From Streptomyces liangshanensis (GTDB taxonomy: Bacteria; Actinomycetota; Actinomycetes; Streptomycetales; Streptomycetaceae), in the NCBI RefSeq assembly GCF_011694815.1, contig NZ_CP050177.1, forward strand, positions 4,813,001 through 4,877,000: DNA of 64,000 nt, in the 5' to 3' direction. The notes under the pieces were generated by a model. The model did not search any database, had not been told where the DNA came from, and saw nothing but the letters and a program-made list of their open reading frames with translations. Shown here piece after piece: positions 1 through 8,550 of this stretch. How positions within the stretch are numbered: position 1 is the first letter of the stretch; every line of letters begins with the position of its first letter. The position numbers and the translations under genes are program-made.

Positions 1-140
1 CCCCACTCGTCCTGAATGGCGGGAATTCCGCAATCCGGGGGGCTTCTGGCCGGTAGGGGGCGCGCGATCTCGAACAAGCGTGTAGCTTGCCGGGTCAGGA
101 GCCCGGGGGGACCAGGCTCCAGCGCGATGGGGGTTGCTCG

Positions 141-908
141 ATGGGCGTGCGGCTCATGGTGGTCGACGATCACCGACTGCTCGCCGAGGCGCTCGCCTCG
201 GCCCTGAAACTGCGCGGGCACCGGGTGCTCGCGGCGGCGGCCCCCACCTCGGGGGTCGCCGAGCTGGTGGTGAGCAGGGCGCCGGAGGTGTGCCTGATGG
301 GGACGGCGACACCGGCGGAGCCCGGGGTCTTCGACCCGATCGTACGGATCAAGCGGGAGCGGCCGCAGGTGGCCGTGGTGGTGCTGGGGCCGGTCCCCAG
401 CCCCCGCGGCATCGCGGCCGCGTTCGCCGCCGGCGCGTCCGGCTACGTCCGCCACGACGAGCGGATCGAGGGCGTCGAGCGCGCCATGGTCAAGGCGCGG
501 GCGGGCGAGGCGGCGGTGGCGCCGATGCTGCTCCAGGGCGCGTTCACGGAGTTGCTCAACCCGGCGGCGCAGCCCGACGACGAGGGGCAGCGGCTGCTGC
601 GGATGCTGACGCCGCGTGAGGTCGAGGTGCTGGTACGGGTCGCCGAGGGCGAGGACACCCGGCTGATCGCGGCGGGCATGAACATCGCGCCCAGCACGGC
701 CAGGACGCATGTGCAGCGGGTGCTGATGAAGCTGGGCGTGGGCTCCCGGCTGGAGGCGGCGGCGCTGGCCGCCCGTACGGGGCTGCTGGACCGGGCGGTG
801 GTGAACGGGCGGGACTCCGGGGGGCTGGGCCCGGGGGGCCTCGGCTCCGGTGGGTCCGCCCCGGGGGGACCCGTCACCGGGCCGGACCCCGACGCCGACC
901 GCGACTGA
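141..908 (+). CDS. Atypical NarL/LuxR-type response regulator lacking the phospho-acceptor Asp
   Basis: Predicted cytoplasmic DNA-binding regulator of 255 aa. The N-terminus has the receiver signature VVDDHRLLAEAL, and residues 155-220 hold a LuxR helix-turn-helix (LTPREVEVL ... STARTHVQRVLMKLG). At the usual phospho-acceptor position the sequence reads VCLMGTATP: residue 54 is Gly where family members have Asp. The conserved Lys region also reads YVRHDER rather than a K-containing motif. I infer phosphorylation-independent or ligand-controlled activity, as in other atypical receivers. The last 35 residues are a Gly/Pro-rich tail. ATG 141 was chosen because the receiver fold starts there; an upstream in-frame start at 87 would add unrelated residues. 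No histidine kinase lies next to it. Family assignment is firm, target unknown. Confidence 0.85.
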   Translation: MGVRLMVVDDHRLLAEALASALKLRGHRVLAAAAPTSGVAELVVSRAPEVCLMGTATPAEPGVFDPIVRIKRERPQVAVVVLGPVPSPRGIAAAFAAGASGYVRHDERIEGVERAMVKARAGEAAVAPMLLQGAFTELLNPAAQPDDEGQRLLRMLTPREVEVLVRVAEGEDTRLIAAGMNIAPSTARTHVQRVLMKLGVGSRLEAAALAARTGLLDRAVVNGRDSGGLGPGGLGSGGSAPGGPVTGPDPDADRD

Positions 909-987
909 GACCCGGCCCGCCCCGGCGGCGGGGTACGGCCCGGAGCCGGGGCTTGTTCCGGACTCTCCGCCCCCGCCGCCGCCGTCC

Positions 988-1275
988 TCACTCCTCCGCG
1001 GGCGGCCCCGACTCCTCCGCCGGGGCGGTCGGGCGCAGTTTGAGCCAGATCAGGAAGAAGAGGCCGAGGGCCAGCATGCCCAGGCCCGTCCACAGGTTGA
1101 TGTTGATGTCCTGTGCCTTCTTCAGGTCGGCGTCGGACGCGGTGATCCCGGCGATCGTCACGATGATCCCGTAGACCACGAAGAGTCCGCCGATGATGCG
1201 TCGTACGTCGAAGAGCCGCGCCGCGGTGGCGGACCTGGTCTCCAGCTCCTCGACGTCGTTCCGGTAGTCGCTCAT
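988..1275 (-). CDS. Small two-helix membrane protein next to the symporter
   Basis: 95-aa protein with two hydrophobic segments, at about residues 28-45 (GGLFVVYGIIVTIAGIT) and 62-79 (WTGLGMLALGLFFLIWL), and a charged Pro/Glu-rich tail ending PPAEE. The ATG at 1275 opens with MSDYRNDVEELETR. It lies 47 bp downstream of the sodium:solute symporter on the same strand and is probably co-transcribed with it, so an accessory role for the transporter is possible. That is only an inference from position. I do not recognise a named family. Length, hydropathy and codon bias support a real gene. Confidence 0.8.
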   Translation of the reverse strand: MSDYRNDVEELETRSATAARLFDVRRIIGGLFVVYGIIVTIAGITASDADLKKAQDININLWTGLGMLALGLFFLIWLKLRPTAPAEESGPPAEE

Positions 1276-1322
1276 GTCGTCGTGTTCCTTGTCGAGTGGT
1301 GTTCCTTGCCGGCCGGCCGGGA

Positions 1323-2993
1323 TCAGAGGGAGAACGGGACGTAGCAGACGGCGGCCAGGACCAGCGCGCCCCAGCCCAGCAGGGCCGGCCTGCGGTACCA
1401 CGCGTCGTCGCCCTCGGCGGCGACCTCGTCCATGCCGGGCGACCGGGTGCCGTACACCAGGCCGTCCAGTTTCGCGGCGGGCTTCGGCTCGGTGACGTAC
1501 GAGACGATCACCATCACGACGGCGCCGACCACGAAGGCGACGATGGACGAGACGAAGTTCGCGCCCTGGTCCGTGGGGATGGAGATGACCCCGCCCTTGT
1601 AGAGCCAGAAGTAGTTGAGCATCGCGGCGACCGTGCCGGAGAGCAGGCCCCAGAACCCGGCGGCGGGCGTGGTCCGCTTCCAGAACATCCCGATGATGAA
1701 GACCACGAAGAGCGGGACGTTGAAGAACGAGAACAGCGTCTGGAGGTAGTTCATGATGTTGCTGAAGCTGGAGGCGATGAACGCCGTACCCATGCCGATC
1801 AGTACGCCGACCGCCGTGACGATCCGCCCGGTCTTCAGGTAGTACGCGTCCTCGCGGTCCTTCTTGAGGTACGCGCCCCAGATGTCGTTCGTGAACACGG
1901 TGTTGAACGAGGACACGTTCGCCGCCATGCCGGCCATGAAGGCGGCCAGCAGGCCGGTCACGGCGATGCCGAGCACGCCGTTGGGGAGCAGGTCGCGCAT
2001 GAGGACCGGGATCGCGTCGTTGTACTGGAGGCCGCTGCCCGCCTTGCCGAGCGTCGGCTCCATGACGAGCGCGATCAGGCCGGGCACGATCACGACGAGC
2101 GGGATGAAGATCTTCGGGAACGCGGCGATCAGCGGGGTGCGCTTGGCGGCGGAGAGGTTCTTCGCGGACAGGGCGCGCTGCACCTCGGCGAAGTTGGTGG
2201 TCCAGTAGCCGAAGCTCATGACGAAGCCGAGGCCGAGGACGATGGTCAGCCAGTTCGCGCCGAGCGGGTTGGGCGAGCCGACGCCCGTGCCCTGCCAGGC
2301 GGTGAGGAAGGCCCCGCCCTTCGAGTCCGTCAGGGAGTCGGTCAGGCCGCCCCAGCCGCCGACGCGCTTGAGGCCGACGACGGTCAGCGGTATCAGCGCG
2401 GCGAGGATGACGAAGAACTGGAGCACCTCGTTGTAGATCGCCGAGGAGAGGCCGCCGATGGTGATGTACACGAGGACGAAGAGGCCGGCGACGACGATCG
2501 CGACCCACTGCGGCCAGCCCAGCAGCGCCTCCAGCACGATCGCCATCGCGTAGAGGTTGACGCCCGCGATCAGGACGGCGGACACCGCGAAGATGATCGA
2601 GGACAGCAGGTGGGAGGAGGGGCCGAAGCGGTGGAGGAGGAACTCCGGTACGGAGCGGACCTTCGAGCCGTAGTAGAAGGGCATCATCACCAGGCCGAGG
2701 AAGACCATGGCGGGGATGGCGCCGATCCAGTACCAGTGCACGGTGTAGACGCCGTACTGGGCGCCGTTGGCCGCCATGCCGAGGATCTCGGTGGCGCCGA
2801 GGTTGGCGGAGACGAAGGCGAGTCCCGTCACCCAGGCCGGCAGCGAGCGGCCGGAGAGGAAGAAGTCGAGGCTGGTCTTCACGCTGGCCCGGGCGGCGAA
2901 CCCGATGCCGAGGACCACTATGAAGTAGATCGCCAGGATGGTGTAGTCGAGCCCGTTCGTCGGGAGACGGAGCCCTTCTGCCAGGTAAGACAT
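1323..2993 (-). CDS. Sodium:solute symporter (SSS family), probable galactose/sugar uptake
   Basis: 556-aa polytopic membrane protein of the SSS (SglT-like) family with about 13-14 hydrophobic segments. It opens with MSYLAEGLRLPTNGLDYTIL and an early FAARASVKTSLDFFLSGRS stretch, followed by the family's typical GATEILGMAANGAQYG and FMAGMAANVSSFNTVFTND motifs. The family couples Na+ entry to solute uptake. The gene diverges from galT-galE-galK across 206 bp, so galactose or a galactoside is the likeliest substrate; substrate specificity is inferred from context only. Length is normal for the family and there is no break. The ribosome-binding site before ATG 2993 is weak. The small membrane protein at 988-1275 follows on the same strand. 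Confidence 0.88.
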   Translation of the reverse strand: MSYLAEGLRLPTNGLDYTILAIYFIVVLGIGFAARASVKTSLDFFLSGRSLPAWVTGLAFVSANLGATEILGMAANGAQYGVYTVHWYWIGAIPAMVFLGLVMMPFYYGSKVRSVPEFLLHRFGPSSHLLSSIIFAVSAVLIAGVNLYAMAIVLEALLGWPQWVAIVVAGLFVLVYITIGGLSSAIYNEVLQFFVILAALIPLTVVGLKRVGGWGGLTDSLTDSKGGAFLTAWQGTGVGSPNPLGANWLTIVLGLGFVMSFGYWTTNFAEVQRALSAKNLSAAKRTPLIAAFPKIFIPLVVIVPGLIALVMEPTLGKAGSGLQYNDAIPVLMRDLLPNGVLGIAVTGLLAAFMAGMAANVSSFNTVFTNDIWGAYLKKDREDAYYLKTGRIVTAVGVLIGMGTAFIASSFSNIMNYLQTLFSFFNVPLFVVFIIGMFWKRTTPAAGFWGLLSGTVAAMLNYFWLYKGGVISIPTDQGANFVSSIVAFVVGAVVMVIVSYVTEPKPAAKLDGLVYGTRSPGMDEVAAEGDDAWYRRPALLGWGALVLAAVCYVPFSL

Positions 2994-3199
2994 GCGGGTA
3001 CTCGCTTCGTCGCAAGTTCGATCGTGATCGATCTTGGTTGATATGTCCGGCTTCGATGGGGTGATGTTGTCGGAAGGTGATCGGTGCCGTCGTCACGTGT
3101 GCCCCGCACGCAAGCGTTGACGCATCTGTTTGCTTGTGGTTTCTTGTGTGCGATTCTGTTTGAGTAACCACGCGTGACCCGGCCTGGAGGCAACGCATC
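2994..3199. promoter_or_regulatory. Divergent control region between symporter and gal operon
   Basis: The 206-bp gap holds both promoters. It is visibly more AT-rich near galT. The 8-mer TCTGTTTG occurs twice on the plus strand, at 3125-3132 and 3155-3162, exactly 30 bp (about three helical turns) apart, with related TTG-rich stretches between them. Such phased repeats are plausible repressor or activator sites for galactose control. A GGAGG ribosome-binding site lies just before galT ATG 3200. I could not assign -10/-35 hexamers with confidence. Confidence 0.55.
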
Positions 3200-4243
3200 A
3201 TGAAGAAGACGCTGACGCGGCTCGCCGACGGCCGGGAGCTGATCTACTACGACTCCCGGGACGACACGGTCCGTGAGGCCGTGGACCACCGGCCGCTCGG
3301 CCCGGTCGCGACCTCCTCGGAGATCCGCCACGACGCCCTGCTCGGCGACGCCGTGGCCATCGCCTCGCACCGCCAGAGCCGTACGTACCACCCGCCCGCC
3401 GACGAGTGCCCGCTCTGCCCTTCCCGGGACGGCCGGCTCAGCGAGATCCCCGACTCGTCGTACGAGGTCGTCGTCTTCGAGAACCGCTTCCCGTCCCTCG
3501 CCGGGGACTCCGGCCGCTGCGAGGTCGTCTGCTTCACCTCCGACCACGACGCGTCGTTCGCGGACATCGGCGAGGAACAGGCCGCGCTGGTCCTGGCGGC
3601 CTGGACCGACCGCACCACCGACCTGGCCGCGCTGCCCCAGGTGGAACAGGTCTTCGCGTTCGAGAACCGCGGCGAGGAGATCGGGGTGACCCTCGGCCAC
3701 CCGCACGGGCAGATCTACGCGTACCCGTTCGTCACCCCCCGCACCGACCTGATGCTCCGCTCGGCCCGCGCCCACCGGGCGGACACCGGCCGCAACCTCT
3801 TCGACGACGTCGTCGCACGCGAACGCGCCGAGGGCACCCGGGTGGTCCTGGAGGGCGAGCACTGGGTGGCGTTCGTGCCGTACGCCGCGCACTGGCCGTA
3901 CGAGATCCACCTCTACCCCAAGCACCGCGTCCCCGACCTGCGGACCCTGGACGACGCCGCCCGCGAGGAGTTCCCCCGGATCTACCTCGAACTCCTGAAG
4001 CGCTTCGACCGGATCTTCGGCGACGCCGAACCGCCGACCCCGTACATCGCCGCCTGGCACCAGGCGCCCTTCCGGGCCGAGGGGCGCGACGACTTCGCCC
4101 TGCACCTGGAGCTTTTCACCGTGCGCCGTACGTCCGGCAAGCTGAAGTTCCTCGCGGGCTCCGAATCCGGCATGAGCGTGTTCATCAACGACGTGCCACC
4201 GGAGAACGCGGCCGCGCGATTGCGAGAGGTAGCGAGCAAGTGA
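3200..4243 (+). CDS. galT: Galactose-1-phosphate uridylyltransferase
   Basis: 347-aa Leloir-pathway enzyme that transfers UMP from UDP-glucose to galactose-1-phosphate. The catalytic histidine-triad motif [13 protein letters not shown] is intact, with HPH at residues 167-169, the second His being the expected uridylylated residue. The zinc-ligand pair CPLC is at residues 70-73. The second half carries the C-terminal GalT fold ([16 protein letters not shown]). ATG 3200 follows a good GGAGG site. Its TGA overlaps the GTG of galE by four bases, so translation is probably coupled. Length is normal for actinobacterial GalT. It is the first gene of the galTEK operon downstream of the divergent control region. 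Confidence 0.97.
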   Translation: MKKTLTRLADGRELIYYDSRDDTVREAVDHRPLGPVATSSEIRHDALLGDAVAIASHRQSRTYHPPADECPLCPSRDGRLSEIPDSSYEVVVFENRFPSLAGDSGRCEVVCFTSDHDASFADIGEEQAALVLAAWTDRTTDLAALPQVEQVFAFENRGEEIGVTLGHPHGQIYAYPFVTPRTDLMLRSARAHRADTGRNLFDDVVARERAEGTRVVLEGEHWVAFVPYAAHWPYEIHLYPKHRVPDLRTLDDAAREEFPRIYLELLKRFDRIFGDAEPPTPYIAAWHQAPFRAEGRDDFALHLELFTVRRTSGKLKFLAGSESGMSVFINDVPPENAAARLREVASK

Positions 4244-5208
4244 GCAAGAAGTACCTGGTCACAGGTGGTGCCGGATACGTCGGCGGCGTGGTGGCGACCC
4301 ACCTGCTGGAAGCCGGCCACGAGGTGACCGTCCTCGACGACCTCTCCACCGGATTCCGCGAAGCGGTCCCGGCGGGCGCGAAGTTCATCGAGGGCCGCGT
4401 TCACGACGCCTCCGAATGGCTGGACTCCTCGTACGACGCCGTCCTCCACTTCGCCGCCTCCTCGCAGGTCGCCGAATCGGTCGCCAAGCCCGAGAAGTAC
4501 TGGGAGAACAACGTCGTCGGCTCCTTCGCGCTGCTCGGCGCGATGCGCGCCGCCGGGGTGCGCACGCTGGTGTTCTCGTCCACGGCGGCGACGTACGGCG
4601 AACCGGTCTCCACGCCCATCACGGAGAGCGACCCGACCGCGCCGACCAACCCCTACGGCGCGACGAAGCTCACCGTCGACCACATGATCGCCTCGGAGTG
4701 CGCCGCGCACGGCCTCGCCGCCGTCTCGCTGCGGTACTTCAACGTGGCGGGCGCCTACGGCAGCGCGGGGGAGCGGCACGACCCCGAGTCCCACCTCATC
4801 CCCCTCGTGCTCCAGGTCGCCGCCGGGAAGCGCGAGTCCATCTCCGTCTACGGCGAGGACTACCCGACCCCGGACGGTACGTGCGTCCGCGACTACATCC
4901 ACGTCGCGGACCTCGCCGAGGCCCACCTGAGCGCGCTGGACGCGGCGGTCAAGGGCGAGCACCTGGTGTGCAACCTCGGCAACGGCAGCGGGTTCTCGGT
5001 CCGCGAGGTCATCGAGACGGTACGGAAGGTCACGGGCCACCCGGTCCCGGAGGTCGTGGCCGCGCGCCGCGACGGCGACCCGGCCGTGCTCGTCGCGTCC
5101 GCCGAGACCGCGCGCACGCGGCTCGGCTGGACGCCCAGTCGCCCGGACCTGGGCGGCATCGTCGCGGACGCGTGGGCGTTCGCACGGCGCGGGGAGACAC
5201 AGGAGTGA
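4240..5208 (+). CDS. galE: UDP-glucose 4-epimerase
   Basis: 322-aa NAD-dependent short-chain epimerase interconverting UDP-glucose and UDP-galactose. The Rossmann motif [10 protein letters not shown] is at the N-terminus, the active-site YGATK (Tyr139, Lys143) and the preceding Ser of SSTAATYG are intact, and [10 protein letters not shown] is typical of GalE. The GTG start at 4240 overlaps the galT stop, and the stop overlaps the galK GTG. The arrangement galT-galE-galK with four-base overlaps is the classical Streptomyces galactose operon. Length is normal. Confidence 0.96.
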   Translation: MSKKYLVTGGAGYVGGVVATHLLEAGHEVTVLDDLSTGFREAVPAGAKFIEGRVHDASEWLDSSYDAVLHFAASSQVAESVAKPEKYWENNVVGSFALLGAMRAAGVRTLVFSSTAATYGEPVSTPITESDPTAPTNPYGATKLTVDHMIASECAAHGLAAVSLRYFNVAGAYGSAGERHDPESHLIPLVLQVAAGKRESISVYGEDYPTPDGTCVRDYIHVADLAEAHLSALDAAVKGEHLVCNLGNGSGFSVREVIETVRKVTGHPVPEVVAARRDGDPAVLVASAETARTRLGWTPSRPDLGGIVADAWAFARRGETQE

Positions 5209-6371
5209 GCGTGGCGGAAAGTGGCACGGTGGCCGGACAGTTCCAGGCCCTCTACGGGTCCCGGCCCGACGGGGTCTGGTCGGCGCCGGGACGGGTCAAC
5301 CTCATCGGTGAGTACACCGACTTCAACGACGGCTTCGTGATGCCGCTCGCGCTGCCGCACACCACGGTCGCCGCGGTCTCCCGCCGTACGGACGGAGTCC
5401 TGCGCCTGCACTCCGCGGACGTCTCCCAGGGCGTCGTGCAACTCTCCGTCGAGGCCCTCGAACCCCGCGCGGACACCGGCTGGGCCGCGTACCCGGCCGG
5501 AGTCGTCTGGGCACTGCGCGCCGCCGGGCACCCCGTCACCGGCGCCGACATCCACCTCACCTCCACCGTGCCGACCGGCGCGGGGCTCTCCTCGTCGGCC
5601 GCCCTGGAGGTCGTCACCGCGCTCGCCCTCAACGACCTGTTCGAACTGGGCCTGACCGGGGCCGAGTTGGCGGTGCTGGCGCAGCGCGCCGAGAACGACT
5701 TCGTCGGCGTCCCGTGCGGGATCATGGACCAGACGGCGTCGGCGTGCTGCACCGAGGGCCACGCCCTGTACCTCGACACCCGCGACCTCACGCAGCGCCA
5801 GGTGCCGTTCGACCTGGCGGCGAAGGGGCTGCGGCTGCTGGTGGTCGACACCCGCGTGAAGCACGCGCTGGGCGACGGCGCGTACGCGGAGCGGCGCGCG
5901 GGCTGCGAGGCCGGCGCGCGGGCGCTCGGCGTACCGGCGCTGCGGGACGTCCCGTACGGCGAACTGCCCGCCGCCCTGGACCGGTTGGCGGACGAGGGCG
6001 AGAACGTACGCCGTTACGTACGCCATGTCGTCAGCGACGACCACCGGGTCGAGCAGGTCATCGCGCTGCTCGACGCGGGGGACGTACGGGCGGTGGGCCC
6101 CGTCCTGGTGGAGGGCCACGCCTCGCTCCGCGACGACCTGCGGGTCTCCTGCCCGGAGCTGGACCTCGTGGTGAGCGCCGCCGTGGCGGCGGGCGCGCTG
6201 GGGGCCCGGATGACCGGCGGCGGCTTCGGCGGGTCGGCGATCGTGCTGGTGGAGGAGGCGGACGCGGACGCGGTGACGGCCGCCGTGGAGAAGGCGTTCG
6301 CGGCGGCCGGGTTCACCGCGCCGCGCGTCTTCACGGCGGTGCCGTCGGGGGGCGCACGGCGCCTGGCCTGA
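5205..6371 (+). CDS. galK: Galactokinase
   Basis: 388-aa GHMP-superfamily kinase that phosphorylates galactose at C1. Visible signatures are the galactokinase motif [18 protein letters not shown], the ATP loop [14 protein letters not shown], the catalytic-Asp region CGIMDQTAS and motif 3 [13 protein letters not shown]. The GTG at 5205 overlaps the galE stop; a second GTG at 5211, with AGGAG closer to ideal spacing, is an alternative that would shorten the protein by two residues. It ends the operon. The next gene is convergent and stops only 18 bp away. Confidence 0.96.
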   Translation: MSVAESGTVAGQFQALYGSRPDGVWSAPGRVNLIGEYTDFNDGFVMPLALPHTTVAAVSRRTDGVLRLHSADVSQGVVQLSVEALEPRADTGWAAYPAGVVWALRAAGHPVTGADIHLTSTVPTGAGLSSSAALEVVTALALNDLFELGLTGAELAVLAQRAENDFVGVPCGIMDQTASACCTEGHALYLDTRDLTQRQVPFDLAAKGLRLLVVDTRVKHALGDGAYAERRAGCEAGARALGVPALRDVPYGELPAALDRLADEGENVRRYVRHVVSDDHRVEQVIALLDAGDVRAVGPVLVEGHASLRDDLRVSCPELDLVVSAAVAAGALGARMTGGGFGGSAIVLVEEADADAVTAAVEKAFAAAGFTAPRVFTAVPSGGARRLA

Positions 6372-6389
6372 CGGAAGCGGCCGGGGTGG

Positions 6390-6926
6390 TCAGCGCCCGA
6401 AGCGGCGCCGCAGACCTCCCCGGCCGTCCTGCTCCTCCCGGGCGCCCCGCTCCTCCCGGCCGTCCTGCGAAGTCCCTTTCCCGCTCAGGGACTTGACGAG
6501 GATGTACTCCGTCACGCCCGGCGGGTAGTCGGTCACCTCGCCCACCACCTCGTACCCCTGCTTCCGGTAGAAGCCCGGCGCTTGGAAGTCCCACGTCTCC
6601 AACCGCGCCCGGGCGCAGTCGCGTTCCTCCCTCGCGACCCGTTCCGCCTCCCCCAGGAGGCGGCTGCCGAGGGCGGCGCCCCGGTGCCCCGGGTCCACCC
6701 AGAGCAGGTCCACGTGCAGCCAGCGGGCCCAGGTGCGCCCCACCAGCCCGCCCGCCAGGGCGCCCGTGGCCTCCTCCAGCAGCCACACCTGGAGCGGCTC
6801 CTCCCGGCCCAGCGGACTGTCCCGCAGCGTGCGCATCACCGGCGAGCGCTCCACGTTGGTCTCCCGCAGTCGTTCGCCGAGCTCAGTACGTCGTTCTTTG
6901 TCGACTTCTGTCTCAATACGAAACAT
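6390..6926 (-). CDS. GNAT-family N-acetyltransferase
   Basis: 178-aa cytoplasmic acetyltransferase. The acetyl-CoA loop is visible as LLWVDPGHRGAALGSRLLGE around residues 90-110, and the C-terminal GNAT block is WDFQAPGFYRKQGYEVVGEV. The substrate cannot be read from sequence; small-molecule or antibiotic acetylation is common in this group. ATG 6926 was preferred over an upstream start at 6953 because the domain starts there and AAGGTGGG lies at suitable spacing. It is convergent with galK and stands alone. Confidence 0.85.
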   Translation of the reverse strand: MFRIETEVDKERRTELGERLRETNVERSPVMRTLRDSPLGREEPLQVWLLEEATGALAGGLVGRTWARWLHVDLLWVDPGHRGAALGSRLLGEAERVAREERDCARARLETWDFQAPGFYRKQGYEVVGEVTDYPPGVTEYILVKSLSGKGTSQDGREERGAREEQDGRGGLRRRFGR

Positions 6927-7171
6927 GAAGCCCACCTTAAACACCCCGGTCAACCAGTTCTGCGAATTTCCTTCCGCTCACGGCCCACGCCCGTACGCTG
7001 ATGCACAGCACCGGTGGGGGCCGGTGCTGATGCAGGGGTGGAGCAAGTCGGGTACGACGCCCGGGGTGGGGTGTGCGGTCAGCGGCACGGCGGCGGCCGT
7101 GCGGCCGACGCGACCCCTTTCGCCGGGCGCCGTACCCGCGACGTCCGCTCCCCGCCTTCTGGGGGTGTCCA

Positions 7172-7945
7172 TTGGTACGTATCAGGGTTCTGGTGGTGGA
7201 CGATCACCGCATTTTCGCCGAGTCACTCGCCGCCGCGCTCGCGGCCGAGCCTGACGTGGACGTCGCGGCGGCCGGCAGTGCCCCCGCGGCGCTGCGCTGT
7301 CTCGACCGCGCCGCGGCCGAGGGACGACGGTTCGATGTGATGCTCGTCGACGCCGACCTCGGCACGCTCGCGGGACCGGTTCAGGTGCCGGTCGCGCGGG
7401 CCGTGCCCGACAACGGCGGGGCGGTGCTCGTCGACGGGCTCTCGCTCGTCGCCGGGGTCCGTTCCGCCCAGCCGTCCGTCCGGGCGGTCGTGCTCGCAGA
7501 GAAGGACGACCAGCGCCGCGCGGCGCTGGCGCTCCAGGCGGGCGCGTCCGGCTGGGTCGCGAAGGACTGTTCACTGCAACGGCTGCTGGCGGTGATAAGA
7601 GGCGTCCTGCGCGACGAGACGCATCTGCCGCCGGCGCTGCTCACCGGCGTGCTCCGGGAGCTGACGGCCGCGCGCAAGCACCGCACGGAGAGCGAGCGGC
7701 TCGTCGAGTCGCTCACTCCGCGCGAGCGCGAGGTGCTGCGGTGCATGGTCGCGGGGCTGGGACGCAAGGCCGTCGCCGAGCGTCTCTTCCTCTCCCCGCA
7801 CACCGTGCGCACGCACATGCAGAACGTGCTGGGCAAGCTGGGAGTCCATTCCACGCTGGCCGCCGTCGCCCTGGCCCGCCGTGCCGGGGTCGGTCCGGCG
7901 GACCTAGCCGGGGATGTTGTCGAAAGGGGCGGTCAGCTGGCGTAG
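7172..7945 (+). CDS. NarL/LuxR-type response regulator with an insertion in the receiver
   Basis: 257-aa regulator: receiver (VRIRVLVVDDHRIFAESL) followed by a LuxR helix-turn-helix (LTPREREVLRCMVAGLG ... HTVRTHMQNVLGKLGVHS). The acceptor Asp is present in DVMLVDADLG and the conserved Lys in WVAKDCS. Between them is an extra segment of roughly 20-25 residues (PVQVPVARAVPDNGGAVLVD) absent from ordinary receivers. The start is inferred as TTG 7172, because receiver homology begins there and GGGGGT lies upstream; no in-frame ATG fits. Its 3' end overlaps the convergent tamR by 42 bp. No kinase partner is adjacent. Confidence 0.83.
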   Translation: MVRIRVLVVDDHRIFAESLAAALAAEPDVDVAAAGSAPAALRCLDRAAAEGRRFDVMLVDADLGTLAGPVQVPVARAVPDNGGAVLVDGLSLVAGVRSAQPSVRAVVLAEKDDQRRAALALQAGASGWVAKDCSLQRLLAVIRGVLRDETHLPPALLTGVLRELTAARKHRTESERLVESLTPREREVLRCMVAGLGRKAVAERLFLSPHTVRTHMQNVLGKLGVHSTLAAVALARRAGVGPADLAGDVVERGGQLA

Positions 7946-8401
7946 CAGCCCGGCCAGCTCACCGCGCTGCGCGCGGGAGAGCTCCGCGAGGATCGCGCGC
8001 TCCTGGGCCAGCAGCCCGGCGAGCGCCTGATCCGCGCGGTCCTGGCCTTCGACGGTGAGCCGGACCAGGACGCCCCGCCGGTCGCTCGGGTCCGGCAGCC
8101 GCTCGACCAGGCCCTTCTTGGCCAGCCGGTCGATGCGGTTGGTCATCGTGCCCGAGGTGACGAGCGTCTGGGTCAGCAGCTGGCCCGGCGAGAGCTGGTA
8201 CGGGTCGCCCGCGCGCCGCAGCGACGTCAGTACGTCGAACTCCCACGGCTCCAACTGGTGCTCGGCGAACGCGAGCCGGCGCGCGCGGTCGAGGTGGCGG
8301 GCGAGCCGGGAGACACGGCTCAGCACTTCGAGCGGTTCCACGTCCAGGTCGGGACGCTCCCGCCGCCATGCCGCCACCAGTCGGTCGACCTCATCCTCCA
8401 T
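7904..8401 (-). CDS. tamR: MarR-family regulator, TamR-like
   Basis: 165-aa winged-helix regulator. Core motifs are QLEPWEFDVLTSLRRAG, LVTSGTMTNRIDRLAKKGLVERLPDP and DRRGVLVRLT, the last being the MarR wing. ATG 8401 lies 36 bp from a perfect 14-bp palindrome and the gene diverges from a trans-aconitate methyltransferase. In Streptomyces coelicolor, TamR controls tam and its own gene and responds to citrate-pathway intermediates during oxidative stress; the same pairing is the reason for this name. The 42-bp 3' overlap with the convergent regulator at 7172-7945 is unusual. An N-terminal extension to 8548 is possible but would run through the operator. Confidence 0.82.
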   Translation of the reverse strand: MEDEVDRLVAAWRRERPDLDVEPLEVLSRVSRLARHLDRARRLAFAEHQLEPWEFDVLTSLRRAGDPYQLSPGQLLTQTLVTSGTMTNRIDRLAKKGLVERLPDPSDRRGVLVRLTVEGQDRADQALAGLLAQERAILAELSRAQRGELAGLLRQLTAPFDNIPG

Positions 8402-8436
8402 GGCGATCAGTGTAGAGGGTCCCTCGACATGAAGTC

Positions 8437-8450
8437 TCTTGACGTCAAGA
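8437..8450. promoter_or_regulatory. Perfect 14-bp palindrome, probable TamR operator
   Basis: TCTTGACGTCAAGA is a perfect inverted repeat in the 149-bp gap between divergent tamR and tam. Its size, symmetry and position match MarR-type operators, so it probably serves both autoregulation and tam control. The palindrome also contains a TTGACG string that could be a -35 element, which would let bound repressor block polymerase. Confidence 0.78.
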
Positions 8451-8550
8451 TACATTCGGTGCAGGCTGGGTGACGAAGGCGGTCGCGGACGCCCGGCGCC
8501 GGGCTCCGCCCTGCCCAGGACCCGTTCCCCGACCCCCAAGGGACCCATCC

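Noticed and set aside
16..207. Short open frame at the left edge
   Set aside because: Overlaps the response-regulator start in another frame, with no ribosome-binding site or recognisable sequence.
1296..3041. 581-codon open frame antisense to the sodium:solute symporter
   Set aside because: Very rich in Glu/Asp/Gly/His/Arg with no domain; it is the expected shadow of a GC-biased gene on the other strand.
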